Shown here: positions 50,354 through 59,810 of the stretch, one piece after another
Layout of the letters: each line of letters starts with the position of its first letter
Numbering within the stretch: the first letter of the stretch is position 1
Source: Roseiarcus sp963835955
Lineage (GTDB): Bacteria; Pseudomonadota; Alphaproteobacteria; Rhizobiales; Beijerinckiaceae
Assembly: GCA_963835955.1 (NCBI GenBank)
Contig: CAWIHZ010000011.1
Location: 62,001 to 126,000 of the forward strand
DNA length: 64,000 nt
Direction: 5' to 3'
Made by a program: the position numbers and the translations under genes
Notes under the pieces: model-generated
The model's input: only the letters and a program-made list of their open reading frames with translations
What the model was told of the DNA's origin: nothing
Database searches by the model: none

Positions 50354-51322
50354 TCATAGAGTTCGGCAAGCGTCCACGAGCCGCTTGAGGTCCGCCCTGC
50401 GCTTCGCGTCAAGCGCGCCGAGCCGTCCCGCCTCGCCCGAGCGCTCGATCACATCGGCGACGCACCGGCAGGCGCGCTCGCAATCCGCCTCCGCCCTCCC
50501 GCCCGCGACGCAGGCGTGGCGGCAGGAAGCGAGGAAGGCGCGATCGTCCGGCCTGGGCGCGAGGCCGCCCCAGACGGTCGCGGCATAGAGCGCGCCGATC
50601 AGGAGCGGCTGGTGGATGAGGTAGATCGCCAGGCTGTGGCGTCCGGCGATGGCGAGCGCCCGCGTCGGAGGCAAAGTCGCGCGCCATCGCTCGGGCGATG
50701 TGAGCCCCGCGACGACGCCGGGCAGGCGCGCAAGCCCGAGACCGATCAGGACCACGCCCCCCCACGGCAACAGCGGGCGCCAGTCGAGCGTGTCCGGCAA
50801 GGCCTCGCCGAGCCCGAGCCACATCAGCGCCGGCGGATCGAAGAGCTTCGAATGAACGAAGACCGGCGTTACGATCGCAGCGGCGCCGACGCCGAGGCTC
50901 GCCCAGGCGGGCGCTTCGACGAAAGGCGCGGCGACGAGGCTCGCGGCGGCAATACAATGTAGTATGCCGAAAAATATCGGCGCCCCGGGCGAGAAGATAA
51001 AACTCGCGCCGGTCACCAGAGCCGCCGCGCCGGCGATCAAGCCGAGCCGCCGCCAGAAGGCGGGCCAGTTCAGCCGGCTGCGATGGGCGAGCGCTAGCGA
51101 TAGTCCGACCAGCGCCAGAAAGACGCTCGCCACGCCATGCGAGAAAAGCCGCATCGGCAGCGAGAACGGAAGCATGGGCGGCGCGAGGCGAAAGTCAGCG
51201 AGATCCCAGCTGAAATGGTAGATCGCCATGCCGACCAGCGCGGCGCCGCGCACGCAGTCGACCGCATCGACGCGGCGCCCACGCTTTTCGGCGCTCTCGT
51301 CTTCGGGCGCCCCAGCGCTCAT
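50354..51322 (-). CDS. DUF1624 (HGSNAT-like) multi-pass membrane protein
   Basis: A 322-aa membrane protein with about eight hydrophobic helices. The family motif is VDAVDCVRGAALVGMAIYHFSWDLADF, and IAGRHSLAIYLIHQPLLIGALY near the end matches the acyltransferase-like core of heparan-alpha-glucosaminide N-acetyltransferase relatives. A soluble Cys-rich tail follows the last helix (FLASCRHACVAGG, then CERACRCVAD). The start overlaps the dapF stop (ATGA). No substrate is known for bacterial members. Confidence 0.87.
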   Translation of the reverse strand: MSAGAPEDESAEKRGRRVDAVDCVRGAALVGMAIYHFSWDLADFRLAPPMLPFSLPMRLFSHGVASVFLALVGLSLALAHRSRLNWPAFWRRLGLIAGAAALVTGASFIFSPGAPIFFGILHCIAAASLVAAPFVEAPAWASLGVGAAAIVTPVFVHSKLFDPPALMWLGLGEALPDTLDWRPLLPWGGVVLIGLGLARLPGVVAGLTSPERWRATLPPTRALAIAGRHSLAIYLIHQPLLIGALYAATVWGGLAPRPDDRAFLASCRHACVAGGRAEADCERACRCVADVIERSGEAGRLGALDAKRRADLKRLVDACRTL

Positions 51323-52203
51323 GGAGCGTTGGCTTCGAACAACGCGTCGTCGAGAATGAGCTCGCCTTCGTATTCGACTGGGCCGGTCATCAGCACGTGA
51401 TCGTCCGGCTTTCGCCATTCGATCGCGATCTCCCCGCCGGGAAGTCTGACAATTCCCTTGCGCTCCATCAGGTCGAGACGCGAAGCCGCGACCAACGTCG
51501 CGCAGGCGGCGGAACCGCACGCGAGCGTCAACCCGACGCCGCGCTCAAAGACCTGCGCGGTCACGTCATCGCGCGCATTGACCTCAGCAAAGGTGACATT
51601 GGTCTTCTCCGGGAACAGCGGATGGCGCTCGATCTTCGCGCCCCACGCCGCGACGTCGACTTGGGCAAGATCGGCCACAAAGAACACCGCGTGCGGATTG
51701 CCCATGTTGACGACGCTGGCCGGGCCGAGCCCGGCCAGCTCCGCGCCGCCGGGCCAGGAAAGGCGGACGCGCCGCGTGTCGGCGACCGCGTGAGCGAGCG
51801 GAATTGCCTCCCAGCCCAGCCGCGGGGGGCCCATGTCGACCCGATAGGACCATGGCCCGAGACGTTCACAGGCGATGACCCCTGCCTGCGTCTCCAGATT
51901 GACAGCTTCGGCGCCGAGTTCGCGGCACAGACGGTCCGCCACGCATCGCGCGCCATTGCCGCAAGCTTCGGCGAGCGTCCCATCATTATTGTAGATCCGG
52001 ACGAAGGCGGCGGTTCCGGCGCGCCTCGGATCGCTCAACGCCATCATCTGATCGTAGCCGAGACCGGGGGCGCGATGGATCGCGCTAGCCTCCTCGGGGG
52101 TCGGCGCGATGAGGGAACCGCGCATGTCGAGCACGAGAATCTTGTTGCCCGCCCCGTTCATGCGCGTGACAGCGCGGCCTGCGAGCGGATAAGTCGAAGC
52201 CAC
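51319..52203 (-). CDS. dapF: Diaminopimelate epimerase
   Basis: A 294-aa enzyme converting LL- to meso-diaminopimelate for lysine and peptidoglycan synthesis. It has the substrate motif MNGAGNKILVLDMR, the first active-site Cys in EACGNGARCVAD and the second in TLACGSAACATLVAA. The start is a GTG at 52203 with a GAGAAGAG ribosome binding site. An ATG 14 codons later (MNGAGNK) would remove the N-terminal extension. It is coupled to DUF1624 downstream, and the upstream DUF721 frame overlaps it by 46 bases in the present sequence. Confidence 0.95.
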   Translation of the reverse strand: MASTYPLAGRAVTRMNGAGNKILVLDMRGSLIAPTPEEASAIHRAPGLGYDQMMALSDPRRAGTAAFVRIYNNDGTLAEACGNGARCVADRLCRELGAEAVNLETQAGVIACERLGPWSYRVDMGPPRLGWEAIPLAHAVADTRRVRLSWPGGAELAGLGPASVVNMGNPHAVFFVADLAQVDVAAWGAKIERHPLFPEKTNVTFAEVNARDDVTAQVFERGVGLTLACGSAACATLVAASRLDLMERKGIVRLPGGEIAIEWRKPDDHVLMTGPVEYEGELILDDALFEANAP

Positions 52204-52727
52204 TTCACTCTTCTCCCTCGCGCATGCGCGTCGATTTGTCGATCGCCCGCGCGCCCAACTGCGCCAGGGCCTCGCGCAGCCCCGCGTCTTCGATCGAGGA
52301 CGCGGCCCGGCTCGCGGCGGCTTGCAGATTCGGCGCTCGGCGCTGGCGGCTCACGGCGTTTCTCCTTCCGCGGCGGCAGCGGTCCCTGCCGGAATGCGAT
52401 CTTGTCGACGCAACGCCACCCCAGATGCGCGTTGACCCTGGCGACGATGATCCCCGCGCCGTGCTGCGCCTCCAGGGCGAACGCGCCGTCGACCCTCAGA
52501 ACCAGCGTCGCAGGCGCGAGCGTCGCCTCGGGATCGCGCCGTGGTGGGCGCGGCGGCCATTGCAACTGGATCGGCCGGGCGTAGCGCGCGATCGTCTCGC
52601 CCACGATCGCGGGCCAATCGGCGATCAGGCTCGCTTCGCTCAGGCCCCGTGCGGCGAGAGTCGCCTCGATGACCCCGGGCAAGAATGCAGCGAGCGGCTT
52701 GGCGCCGCGGCGTTCAGGTTTCATCAT
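52158..52727 (-). CDS. DUF721 / DciA-like protein with apparent frameshift near the C-terminus
   Basis: A 189-aa frame. The N-terminal 100 residues are a DUF721 domain (LAAFLPGVIEATLAARGLSE, LIADWPAIVGETIARYARP, LVLRVDGAFALEAQHGAGII), a family that includes the helicase loader DciA. After KEKRREPPAPS the frame becomes an unnatural Arg-rich tail. The adjacent frame from about 52354 instead encodes SSIEDAGLREALAQLGARAI and stops at 52205, two bases before the dapF GTG, exactly where a coupled gene should end. So a frameshift (or sequence error) near 52350-52370 is likely, and the natural product would be about 174 aa. It is divergent from mutY. Confidence 0.78.
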   Translation of the reverse strand: MMKPERRGAKPLAAFLPGVIEATLAARGLSEASLIADWPAIVGETIARYARPIQLQWPPRPPRRDPEATLAPATLVLRVDGAFALEAQHGAGIIVARVNAHLGWRCVDKIAFRQGPLPPRKEKRREPPAPSAESASRREPGRVLDRRRGAARGPGAVGRAGDRQIDAHARGRRVKWLRLIRSQAALSRA

Positions 52728-52753
52728 CGCCCCGACAGGAGAGGGTCAATCGC

Positions 52754-53830
52754 ATGAACGCCAATGTAAGCGTGATCTGGCTTCAGACAAAGCGAAACGC
52801 GATTGTCGCCAGGACGCTGTATTGGTGGGATCGCCATCGTCGCGAACTCGTCTGGCGCCCGGCGCCGGGAGAGACGGCCGATCCCTACCGCGTCTGGCTG
52901 TCGGAGGTGCTGTTGCAGCAAACGACAGCGCAGGCTGCGACGCCCTACTATCAGGCCTTTATCGAGAAATGGCCCCGGGTCGAGGATCTGGCGGCCGCGT
53001 CGCGCGAGGCGGTCGTCAGCGCCTTTGCCGGCCTCGGTTATTATTCGCGCGCGCGCAACCTGCACGCCTGCGCCAGGGAAATCGCCCGGCGCGGCGGAGA
53101 GTTTCCCAGTGAGGAGGCCGAGCTGCGCGGGCTGCCGGGCGTCGGCGCCTACACTGCGGCGGCGATCGCGGCGATCGCCTTCGGCCGCCAGGCCGCGCCG
53201 GTCGACGGCAATGTCGCCCGCATCCTCGCGCGTCTCCTCGCGCTGGAGGCGCCGATCGCCGAGGCCAGGGGCGAAATCACGGCGGCGGCGCGCGCGCTGG
53301 CGCCGGGCCGCCGGGCAGGCGATTTCTTCCAGGCGCTGATGGATATCGGCGCGACGGTCTGCCGCCCCCGCAACCCCGAATGCGCCGCCTGCCCGCTGGG
53401 GCGGGATTGCGCCGCCTTGCGTTCCGGCGCGCCCGAGTCCTACCCGCGCCGGGCGGCGGTGAGGCCCAAGCCCCGGCGCGAGGGCGCCCTATTTTTCGTC
53501 CGCCGCCCTGACGGCGCCTTTCTCGCGCGCCGCCGGCCGCCGCACGGCTTACTCGCCTCGACGGTCGAATTGCCGGGCACGACTTGGACGCGCGACCGCC
53601 AAGGCGCTGGCTGGTCGGCCGCCGCCCCGGTCATCGCGCGCTGGCGCCGGGTGCCTGGCGTGGTTGGGCAGGTCTTCACCCATTTCACCCTGAGGCTGAC
53701 GGTCTATGCCGCCGCCTTCGATGGCGAAGCCCCGAGCGGTCATTTCTGGGTCGCGCGCGACACGGTCGCCGAGGCTGGATTCTCAAGCGTCATGCGCAAG
53801 GCGGTCATTCACGCCTTGAAACACGGGTGA
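52754..53830 (+). CDS. mutY: A/G-specific adenine DNA glycosylase MutY
   Basis: A 358-aa base-excision repair enzyme removing adenine opposite 8-oxoguanine. Catalytic Glu lies in WLSEVLLQQTTA, the helix-hairpin-helix is LRGLPGVGAYTAAAI, the catalytic Asp is in APVDGNVARILARL, and the [4Fe-4S] cluster motif is CRPRNPECAACPLGRDC (Cys spacing 6-2-5). The C-terminal NUDIX-like domain for 8-oxoG recognition is present, with HFTLRLTVYAA. The ATG at 52754 is the first family-consistent start. Confidence 0.96.
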   Translation: MNANVSVIWLQTKRNAIVARTLYWWDRHRRELVWRPAPGETADPYRVWLSEVLLQQTTAQAATPYYQAFIEKWPRVEDLAAASREAVVSAFAGLGYYSRARNLHACAREIARRGGEFPSEEAELRGLPGVGAYTAAAIAAIAFGRQAAPVDGNVARILARLLALEAPIAEARGEITAAARALAPGRRAGDFFQALMDIGATVCRPRNPECAACPLGRDCAALRSGAPESYPRRAAVRPKPRREGALFFVRRPDGAFLARRRPPHGLLASTVELPGTTWTRDRQGAGWSAAAPVIARWRRVPGVVGQVFTHFTLRLTVYAAAFDGEAPSGHFWVARDTVAEAGFSSVMRKAVIHALKHG

Positions 53831-53966
53831 CGCGGTCCGGTACGCATTGTCGCGCCAAAATCCGGGCGGGCGAATTCTATGGAACCTTTAACGCATAATA
53901 GCTAGCGTGCGATCATAATTGCATTGTTTAGGGGGCCGGGTTGGCGGTTCGACGTAGGTTAAGTCC

Positions 53967-54803
53967 ATGACCCTGCCGATACCCGCTGCGACCTTCCGTT
54001 TGGCGCCGGACGAGAGCTTCATCCGTTTTGGTCATGTCACGACCTGGGTCTTCGACCTCGACAACACGCTCTATCCGCCCGACAGCGGAATCTGGCCCAA
54101 GATCAATGAGCGGATCACCCTGTTTCTGATCGAGATGTTCGGCCTCGACGGCCTGTCGGCGCGTGCGCTCCATCAGTACTTCTATACGAGGTACGGAACG
54201 ACCCTGCGCGGGCTGATCGAGGACAATTTCGATGTCGCGGAACGCTTTTTGGAATTTGTCCACGACATCGATCGCTCCGCCCTGACGCCCGATCCCGTTC
54301 TGGCGAGAGAGGTCGCGAGATTGCCAGGCCGCAAGCTGATCTTCACCAACGGCTCACGCAACCATGCGATCCTGACCGCCAGTCACCTCGGTCTCGACGG
54401 GCTGTTCGAGGACGCCTTCGACATCGTCGCGGCTGGCTTTACGCCTAAGCCGGCCGAGGCCGCCTACGACGCATTTTTCGCCAGATACGGCGTCGACCCG
54501 CGATGCGCGGCGATGTTCGAGGACGTCGCGAAAAACCTTGCCGTTCCCAAGACCAGAGGCATGACGACGACCCTGGTGACGACCAAGACCGGACAGGAAG
54601 ACCACCGTCCGCGCCACGACCGGACCGCCTCGAACGCGGATGCGGCGGTGGCGGATTTCGTCACCGACGATTTGAGCGGGTTTCTCCGCCGCTTAAATGC
54701 GCATATGGGCGCGAGGTCCGCGGCGGGTCAGACGACCGAGACTTCCGCCCAGCTCCCGAGACATGGAGTCAAGATAAAGCCGCCCGACGGCGGCCTGACT
54801 TAA
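53967..54803 (+). CDS. HAD-superfamily pyrimidine 5'-nucleotidase-like phosphatase
   Basis: A 278-aa HAD hydrolase. Motif I is VFDLDNTLYPPDSG with the nucleophile Asp, motif II TNGS, motif III Lys in FTPKPAEAAYD, and motif IV MFEDVAKNL. This matches the SDT1/Phm8-like nucleotidase group found in alphaproteobacteria. The last 45 residues form a variable tail (ARSAAGQTTETSAQLPRHG), longer than usual for the family. It stands alone. The gap to the next gene (54804-55144, 341 bases) holds nothing recognisable. Confidence 0.9.
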   Translation: MTLPIPAATFRLAPDESFIRFGHVTTWVFDLDNTLYPPDSGIWPKINERITLFLIEMFGLDGLSARALHQYFYTRYGTTLRGLIEDNFDVAERFLEFVHDIDRSALTPDPVLAREVARLPGRKLIFTNGSRNHAILTASHLGLDGLFEDAFDIVAAGFTPKPAEAAYDAFFARYGVDPRCAAMFEDVAKNLAVPKTRGMTTTLVTTKTGQEDHRPRHDRTASNADAAVADFVTDDLSGFLRRLNAHMGARSAAGQTTETSAQLPRHGVKIKPPDGGLT

Positions 54804-55144
54804 AGTTGGGTCGCAACCGCATCCCATGGTGAAGGATGCCGTTGGGGCAGATTATTGACAACTGGCATTAGCGTGGAGGCAAGCGAGCGAATTCGCTGCG
54901 TCAGCGCCGCGCCGTTGCGCGTTGCGAGGCTCGGTTCAAATTCGGCTCCCTGGTCCAGCGTGTTTCGATTCGCGCAGAAATGGAAGAGAAGAACGGGCGT
55001 CGACGCGGTGGATTGCGCGAGAAAGGCACACGGGGGAATACACTGACGCATCAGATGCGCTCGCGCCAACGTCCGCCGCGCCCTTCCGCCCTCGCCTCCG
55101 CCATCCAATTCTGTATAGTGACGCGGGTTCGTGGGAGCAGCTTC
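54804..55144. other. Intergenic stretch without recognised features
   Basis: 341 bases between the HAD phosphatase and the small lipoprotein gene. No family-like frame, clear hairpin or stress promoter was seen. A promoter for the lptM-lysA unit must lie in its 3' half, but none could be assigned. Confidence 0.4.
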
Positions 55145-55390
55145 GTGATCGCGCATGACCCGTTACTTTCCGCCGGCCGTGGTCGCGCGCTGGCGCTGGC
55201 GGCGGCGGTCGCTCTTTTCCTTGCAGGCTGCGGGCGGATCGGCCCGCTGGAGCCTCCGCCGAACCCGAGCGCGCCGCCTAAACCCGCGCCCACCGCCTCG
55301 GAAAGCGCGCTGAATCCGCAGGTCAAGCCGTCGATTCCGCCGATCGAAGCGCCCAAGCGGTCCTTCATTCTCGATCCCCTGCTCAAATAA
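55145..55390 (+). CDS. lptM: LptM/YifL-like small lipoprotein
   Basis: An 81-aa lipoprotein. The signal peptide ALALAAAVALFLAGC ends at a lipobox Cys, followed by GRIGPLEPPPN, the short conserved motif of the YifL/LptM family (CGxxGPLxxP). Then comes a Pro-rich tail. LptM assists maturation of the LptD-LptE LPS translocon in enterobacteria. The conserved neighbour order lptM-lysA is kept here, with lysA 13 bases downstream. The start is a GTG at 55145. Confidence 0.85.
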   Translation: MIAHDPLLSAGRGRALALAAAVALFLAGCGRIGPLEPPPNPSAPPKPAPTASESALNPQVKPSIPPIEAPKRSFILDPLLK

Positions 55391-55403
55391 GCGCACTGAC
55401 AGA

Positions 55404-56675
55404 ATGCACCATTTTTCCTATCGCAACGGCGTTCTTTGCGCCGAGGACGTCGATTTGCCGACCATGGCGCGCGAGGTCAAAACTCCGTTCTATTGCTATT
55501 CGAGCGCGACTATTGAGCGGCATTTCAAGGCGTTTGAGGCCGCTTTCTCGGGCCAAAATGCGCTCGTCTGCTATGCGATGAAGGCCAATTCGAACCAGGC
55601 CGTGCTCAAAACGCTCGCCGAGCTCGGCGCCGGGATGGACGTCGTCAGTGAGGGAGAGCTGAGGCGCGCGCGGGCCGCCGGCGTTCCCGGCGAAAAGATC
55701 ATCTTTTCCGGCGTCGGCAAGACGATGGCGGAGATGCGGCTCGGGCTCGACGAGAAGATTCTGAGCTTCAATGTCGAATCTGAGCCGGAGCTGCTGGCGC
55801 TCTCGAGCCTCGCCTCGTCGATCGGCGCGGTCGCCCCTGTCGCCATTCGGGTCAATCCGGACGTCGACGCCCGAACCCACGCCAAGATCGCGACCGGCAA
55901 GTCCGAGAACAAGTTCGGCGTGCCGATCTCGCGCGCCGGCGACGTCTACGCCCGCGCCTGCGCATTGCCGGGCTTGAGCGTGCGCGGGGTCGATATGCAC
56001 ATCGGTTCGCAGATCAGCGACCTCGAGCCCTTCAACAACGCCTTCGCGCTGCTGGCCGATTTCGTGCGGGCGCTGAGAGCTGACGGGCTCCGAATCGATC
56101 ACGTCGATCTTGGCGGTGGGCTCGGCATTCCTTATCTCAGCGACAATGACCCCCCGCCCATTCCCGAGCGTTACGCTGAAATCGTTTCGCGTCATACTCG
56201 CGGGCTCGACTGCAAGCTCTACCTGGAGCCGGGGCGTCTCATAGTCGGCAACGGGGGTGTGCTCGTCGCCTCGGTCATTTTCGTCAAAAGGGGCGAGAAC
56301 AAGCGCTTCGTCATCGTCGACGCTGCGATGAACGACCTCGTGCGTCCGACGCTCTACGACGCCCATCACGACATCCTGTCTGTCATCGCGCCCGCCCCGC
56401 ACGCGGCGCTGATGTCGCGCGCCGACGTGGTCGGACCGGTCTGCGAGAGCGGCGACTACCTCGCGCTCGATCGCGACCTGCCCGAGCTCGCCGCCGGCGA
56501 CCTTCTGGCGGTGATGAGCGCGGGCGCCTACGGCGCCGTGCAGGCGGGAACCTACAACTCGCGCCTGCTGATTCCGGAGGTATTGGTCAAAGGCGCGTCA
56601 TACGCGGTTGTGCGTCCGCGCCGGACTTATGAAGAATTAATCGCCCTCGACACACTTCCGCCTTGGTTGAGGTGA
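55404..56675 (+). CDS. lysA: Diaminopimelate decarboxylase
   Basis: A 423-aa PLP enzyme of the alanine-racemase fold that makes lysine from meso-diaminopimelate. The PLP Lys lies in LVCYAMKANSNQAVL, followed by GMDVVSEGELRRA, the glycine loop VDLGGGLGIPY, the EPGR motif YLEPGRLIVG, and the active-site Cys in GPVCESGDYLA. The length is typical. It follows the lptM-like gene and precedes a TIGR02302 gene, a standard order in this bacterial group. Confidence 0.96.
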   Translation: MHHFSYRNGVLCAEDVDLPTMAREVKTPFYCYSSATIERHFKAFEAAFSGQNALVCYAMKANSNQAVLKTLAELGAGMDVVSEGELRRARAAGVPGEKIIFSGVGKTMAEMRLGLDEKILSFNVESEPELLALSSLASSIGAVAPVAIRVNPDVDARTHAKIATGKSENKFGVPISRAGDVYARACALPGLSVRGVDMHIGSQISDLEPFNNAFALLADFVRALRADGLRIDHVDLGGGLGIPYLSDNDPPPIPERYAEIVSRHTRGLDCKLYLEPGRLIVGNGGVLVASVIFVKRGENKRFVIVDAAMNDLVRPTLYDAHHDILSVIAPAPHAALMSRADVVGPVCESGDYLALDRDLPELAAGDLLAVMSAGAYGAVQAGTYNSRLLIPEVLVKGASYAVVRPRRTYEELIALDTLPPWLR

Positions 56676-56847
56676 GGTTTGTGACGAGCTTCGAGCGAGC
56701 AAAGTGGCGTCTTGCTGGCCAGTCGTCGATAATGGCGGGGCATAACCTGCCGGCGCGAAGCTTTCAATTCCGGGAAGCGTTGAAACGCCGACGCCTTTGG
56801 TCTCAAATGGAGGACATGCGCGAGGTCGAAAGGCGGAGCGGAGCCTC

Positions 56848-59451
56848 ATGCTGAAGGACGAAGGGAAACAACCGGCCGGCCCTGCCGCCCAAGACGGGAA
56901 GTTCGCCGCGCTCTCAACGCTGGCGGCACGCGTCCTGCTGATCGAGCGCGCCTGGCCGCCGCTGGTCTGGGTGCTTGCGGTCGCGGTTCTTTTTCTCGGG
57001 GCCTCCTGGCTCGGCGTTTGGCTGTTCGCGCCGCGCGCCCTGCGGGTCATCGGCGTCACGCTGTTCGCCCTCGCGGCGCTTGCCGCCCTGGCCCCGCTGG
57101 CTAGGCTGCGCTGGCCGGCCGGACGCGACATCTCGGCCCGGCTCGACCGTGACGCTCGCGCGAGCCACCGTCCGGCGACTTCGCTTGCCGACACCCTCGC
57201 CAATGACCACGACGACCCCGGCACCCGCGCCCTCTGGGCCGCGCATCAGGCGCGGCTTGCCCGCTCGGTCGAGGCGATCCGCGTCGCCGCCCCCGCGCCG
57301 CGCATGGCCGAACGTGATCCCTATGCGCTCAGATTTGGCGTGGCGCTTCTCGCCTTCGCGGCGGCCGCGGCCGCCGGTCCAGAGCTTTACGGCCGCTTCG
57401 CCGCGGCCTTCGACTGGCGCGGCGGCGACGCCGCCGCGGCCGCCGCCGCGAGCCGGATCGACGCCTGGATCGATCCCCCGCCCTATGCCGGCCGTCCGCC
57501 GGTGGTGATCGATTTCAAGACCGCCGACGAGCAGAAGTTGACCGTGCCCGAGGATTCGACCCTGGTCGTACATGGTCAGCCAGACGTTGTCGAAACCCGC
57601 GTCGAGGGCGCGATCACGGCGGTCAAACAAAAGGATGGAGCGCCGCGGAAGGCGCCGTTCGAGCGGCGCTGGTCGATCCACGGCGACGGCAAGGCGACGA
57701 TCCTGCGCGGCGGAGCGAAAGCCGCGGAAGTCGCCCTCGCCGTCACCCCCGCGCGAGCGCCGACGATCAAATTGACCGAGGCGCCGCGCGCCAATTTCAG
57801 CGGATCGCTGACGCTCGCCTACCGGATCGAGGATCACTATGGGTTGACCGGCGCGCGCGCGGAATTCGCGCGCCCGCATGAGGGTCCCGGTCCGGCCCCG
57901 CGCACGCTGGCGCCGCCGCCGCAAGCCGCGCTGCAATTGCCGGCGACCGCCGACGGCGTCGGCGAGGCGCGCACCACGGCGGACCTCTCCGAACACCCCT
58001 GGGCGGGCGCGAAAGTGACGATGACCCTGAGTGCGACCAGCGTCTCCGGCAAAAGCGGAACGAGCGCGCCCATCGAAATGACGCTGCCGCAGAGGAATTT
58101 CCATAATCCCTTGGCGCGGGCGCTTGTGGAGCAGCGCCGCAACCTGATCCTCGACCCGGACCATGCGCCAAAGCGGGTCGAGGCGGCGCTGACCGGGCTT
58201 ACTGTCGCGCCGCAGCTATTCGATACGCCCGCGAGCGTCTTTCTCGGCCTCAATCAGGCCAGCAGATCGCTCGAGCACGCGCGCAGCGACGCCGATCTCC
58301 TCGACGTCGCGTCGCTGCTGTGGGCGATGGCCCTGCAGATCGAGGACGGCGACGCCTCGAAGGCTGAGCGCGATTTGCGCGCCGCCGAACAGGCGTTGCG
58401 CGAGGCGCTAAAGCGCGGCGCGAGCGACGAGGAGATTCGTAAGCTGATGCAGAACCTGCGCGAGGCCGCCAACCGCTTCATGAGCGAAATGGCGCGCAAC
58501 GCCGAGCAGGACCCGGACGCCCCGAACATGCAGTCGCAGGATCTCGACAAGATGATGGACCGAATGGAGGAGACTGCCCGCAACGGCGCGCGCGAGGACG
58601 CCGAGGCCATGCTCGATCAGATGCAGGACATGTTCGAGAATATGCGCAGGGCGCGCGAGGCCGAGGAGAGCCCCGAGGAGCGGGCGATGCGCAAGCAGAT
58701 CGGCGAGCTCGAGAAGCTTCTCCGCGATCAGCAGGCGCTGCGCGACGACACGTTCCGCAGCGACCAGCGCGACCGTGCGCAAAGACGGGCGCGCAACCGC
58801 ATGGCGCCGGGACCGGACGGAGAGCCCCAGCCCGACGAAGACGGGCCGCGCTCAGGCCTCGACCAGGGCGAGGATGAATCCAACCCGTCCGCGAATCCCG
58901 ATCGGGAGGGCGCCAATCCGGGGGACCGGACGCTCGAGCGCCGCCAGCGCGAGCTCGGCGATCGCCTTGCCGAATTGCAGCGTCGGCTCAAGAGCTTGGG
59001 CATGAAGAGCGAGAAGGGCTTCGGCGATGCTCAGGGGGACATGAAAGAGGCCGAGGGAGATCTCAAGGGCGGCGGATCCGGCCAGCGCGGAAAATCTGGC
59101 AAGGGCGCCGCGGTCGATGCGCAGGGCCGCGCCATCGAAGCGTTGCGCAAGGGAGCGCAGGGTCTGCAGCAACAGATGGGCGAGGGCGAGGGCCAAGGCC
59201 GAGGGAAGGGCAAAGGCCGCAACGGCGGGTATTTCGCGCGCTGGGGGCGCTCCGGCGAAAAACCCGGCGACGATCCGCTCGGCCGCGGGCGATTGGGCGA
59301 CAAGGGCCGCGATTACGGGCCGCTTCGGGAAATGGCTGGCGCGGCCGAACGCGCGCGTCGGGTGCTGGAGGAATTGCGCCGCCGCCTCGCCGATCCCGCC
59401 CGCCCGCGCGACGAGCGCGACTACCTCGAACGGCTGATGAAGCGCGACTGA
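56848..59451 (+). CDS. TIGR02302 / DUF4175 family protein
   Basis: An 867-aa protein typical of alphaproteobacteria. There are two transmembrane helices near the N-terminus (WPPLVWVLAVAVLFLGASW; LRVIGVTLFALAALAALAPL), a third at about residues 155-175, and then a large periplasmic part with beta-rich region (IDAWIDPPPYAGRPPVVIDF). A long charged helical region (residues about 450-700: MSEMARNAEQDPDAPNMQSQ, MMDRMEETARNGARED) ends in a Gly/Lys-rich, low-complexity tail. Function is unknown. The conserved position after lysA suggests a cell-envelope role. The ATG at 56848 has a GGAGCGGAG binding site. Confidence 0.88.
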   Translation: MLKDEGKQPAGPAAQDGKFAALSTLAARVLLIERAWPPLVWVLAVAVLFLGASWLGVWLFAPRALRVIGVTLFALAALAALAPLARLRWPAGRDISARLDRDARASHRPATSLADTLANDHDDPGTRALWAAHQARLARSVEAIRVAAPAPRMAERDPYALRFGVALLAFAAAAAAGPELYGRFAAAFDWRGGDAAAAAAASRIDAWIDPPPYAGRPPVVIDFKTADEQKLTVPEDSTLVVHGQPDVVETRVEGAITAVKQKDGAPRKAPFERRWSIHGDGKATILRGGAKAAEVALAVTPARAPTIKLTEAPRANFSGSLTLAYRIEDHYGLTGARAEFARPHEGPGPAPRTLAPPPQAALQLPATADGVGEARTTADLSEHPWAGAKVTMTLSATSVSGKSGTSAPIEMTLPQRNFHNPLARALVEQRRNLILDPDHAPKRVEAALTGLTVAPQLFDTPASVFLGLNQASRSLEHARSDADLLDVASLLWAMALQIEDGDASKAERDLRAAEQALREALKRGASDEEIRKLMQNLREAANRFMSEMARNAEQDPDAPNMQSQDLDKMMDRMEETARNGAREDAEAMLDQMQDMFENMRRAREAEESPEERAMRKQIGELEKLLRDQQALRDDTFRSDQRDRAQRRARNRMAPGPDGEPQPDEDGPRSGLDQGEDESNPSANPDREGANPGDRTLERRQRELGDRLAELQRRLKSLGMKSEKGFGDAQGDMKEAEGDLKGGGSGQRGKSGKGAAVDAQGRAIEALRKGAQGLQQQMGEGEGQGRGKGKGRNGGYFARWGRSGEKPGDDPLGRGRLGDKGRDYGPLREMAGAAERARRVLEELRRRLADPARPRDERDYLERLMKRD

Positions 59452-59810
59452 GAGGCCGGCCGCCTCCCGCCATGGCCGTCGAGCCGCGAACGAGAGCAAA
59501 ACGGGCAAGCCCGCTTCCCAAGCGAGCGAACGCCGTCAACTGCTGATCGGGTCACAGCGTGGGCCGCGCGGCCTGGGCTTCTCTTTGACGTCGCCAGCGA
59601 CCGCCAAGGCAAGCCGATCACGAGCGTTCCTTCGCGCCCGCCTTATTGCGCCGGCCGCCATCGGCGAACCTCCAGCCGGTTGGGCGCCAAACGGGTGTTC
59701 ATTGGCGAGCCAACAAACGATCTCCCATGGAGCGCCGGCCGCGGGACCGCGCTGGACCGCCGTTACGGATCGGCGCCATGATTGCGGGAACAAAAGGATG
59801 GAGGCCTGTC
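59452..59810. other. Intergenic stretch without recognised features
   Basis: 359 bases between the TIGR02302 gene and alanine dehydrogenase. Short open frames exist on both strands, but none has a family resemblance or ribosome binding site. Probably the promoter region of ald. Confidence 0.4.
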
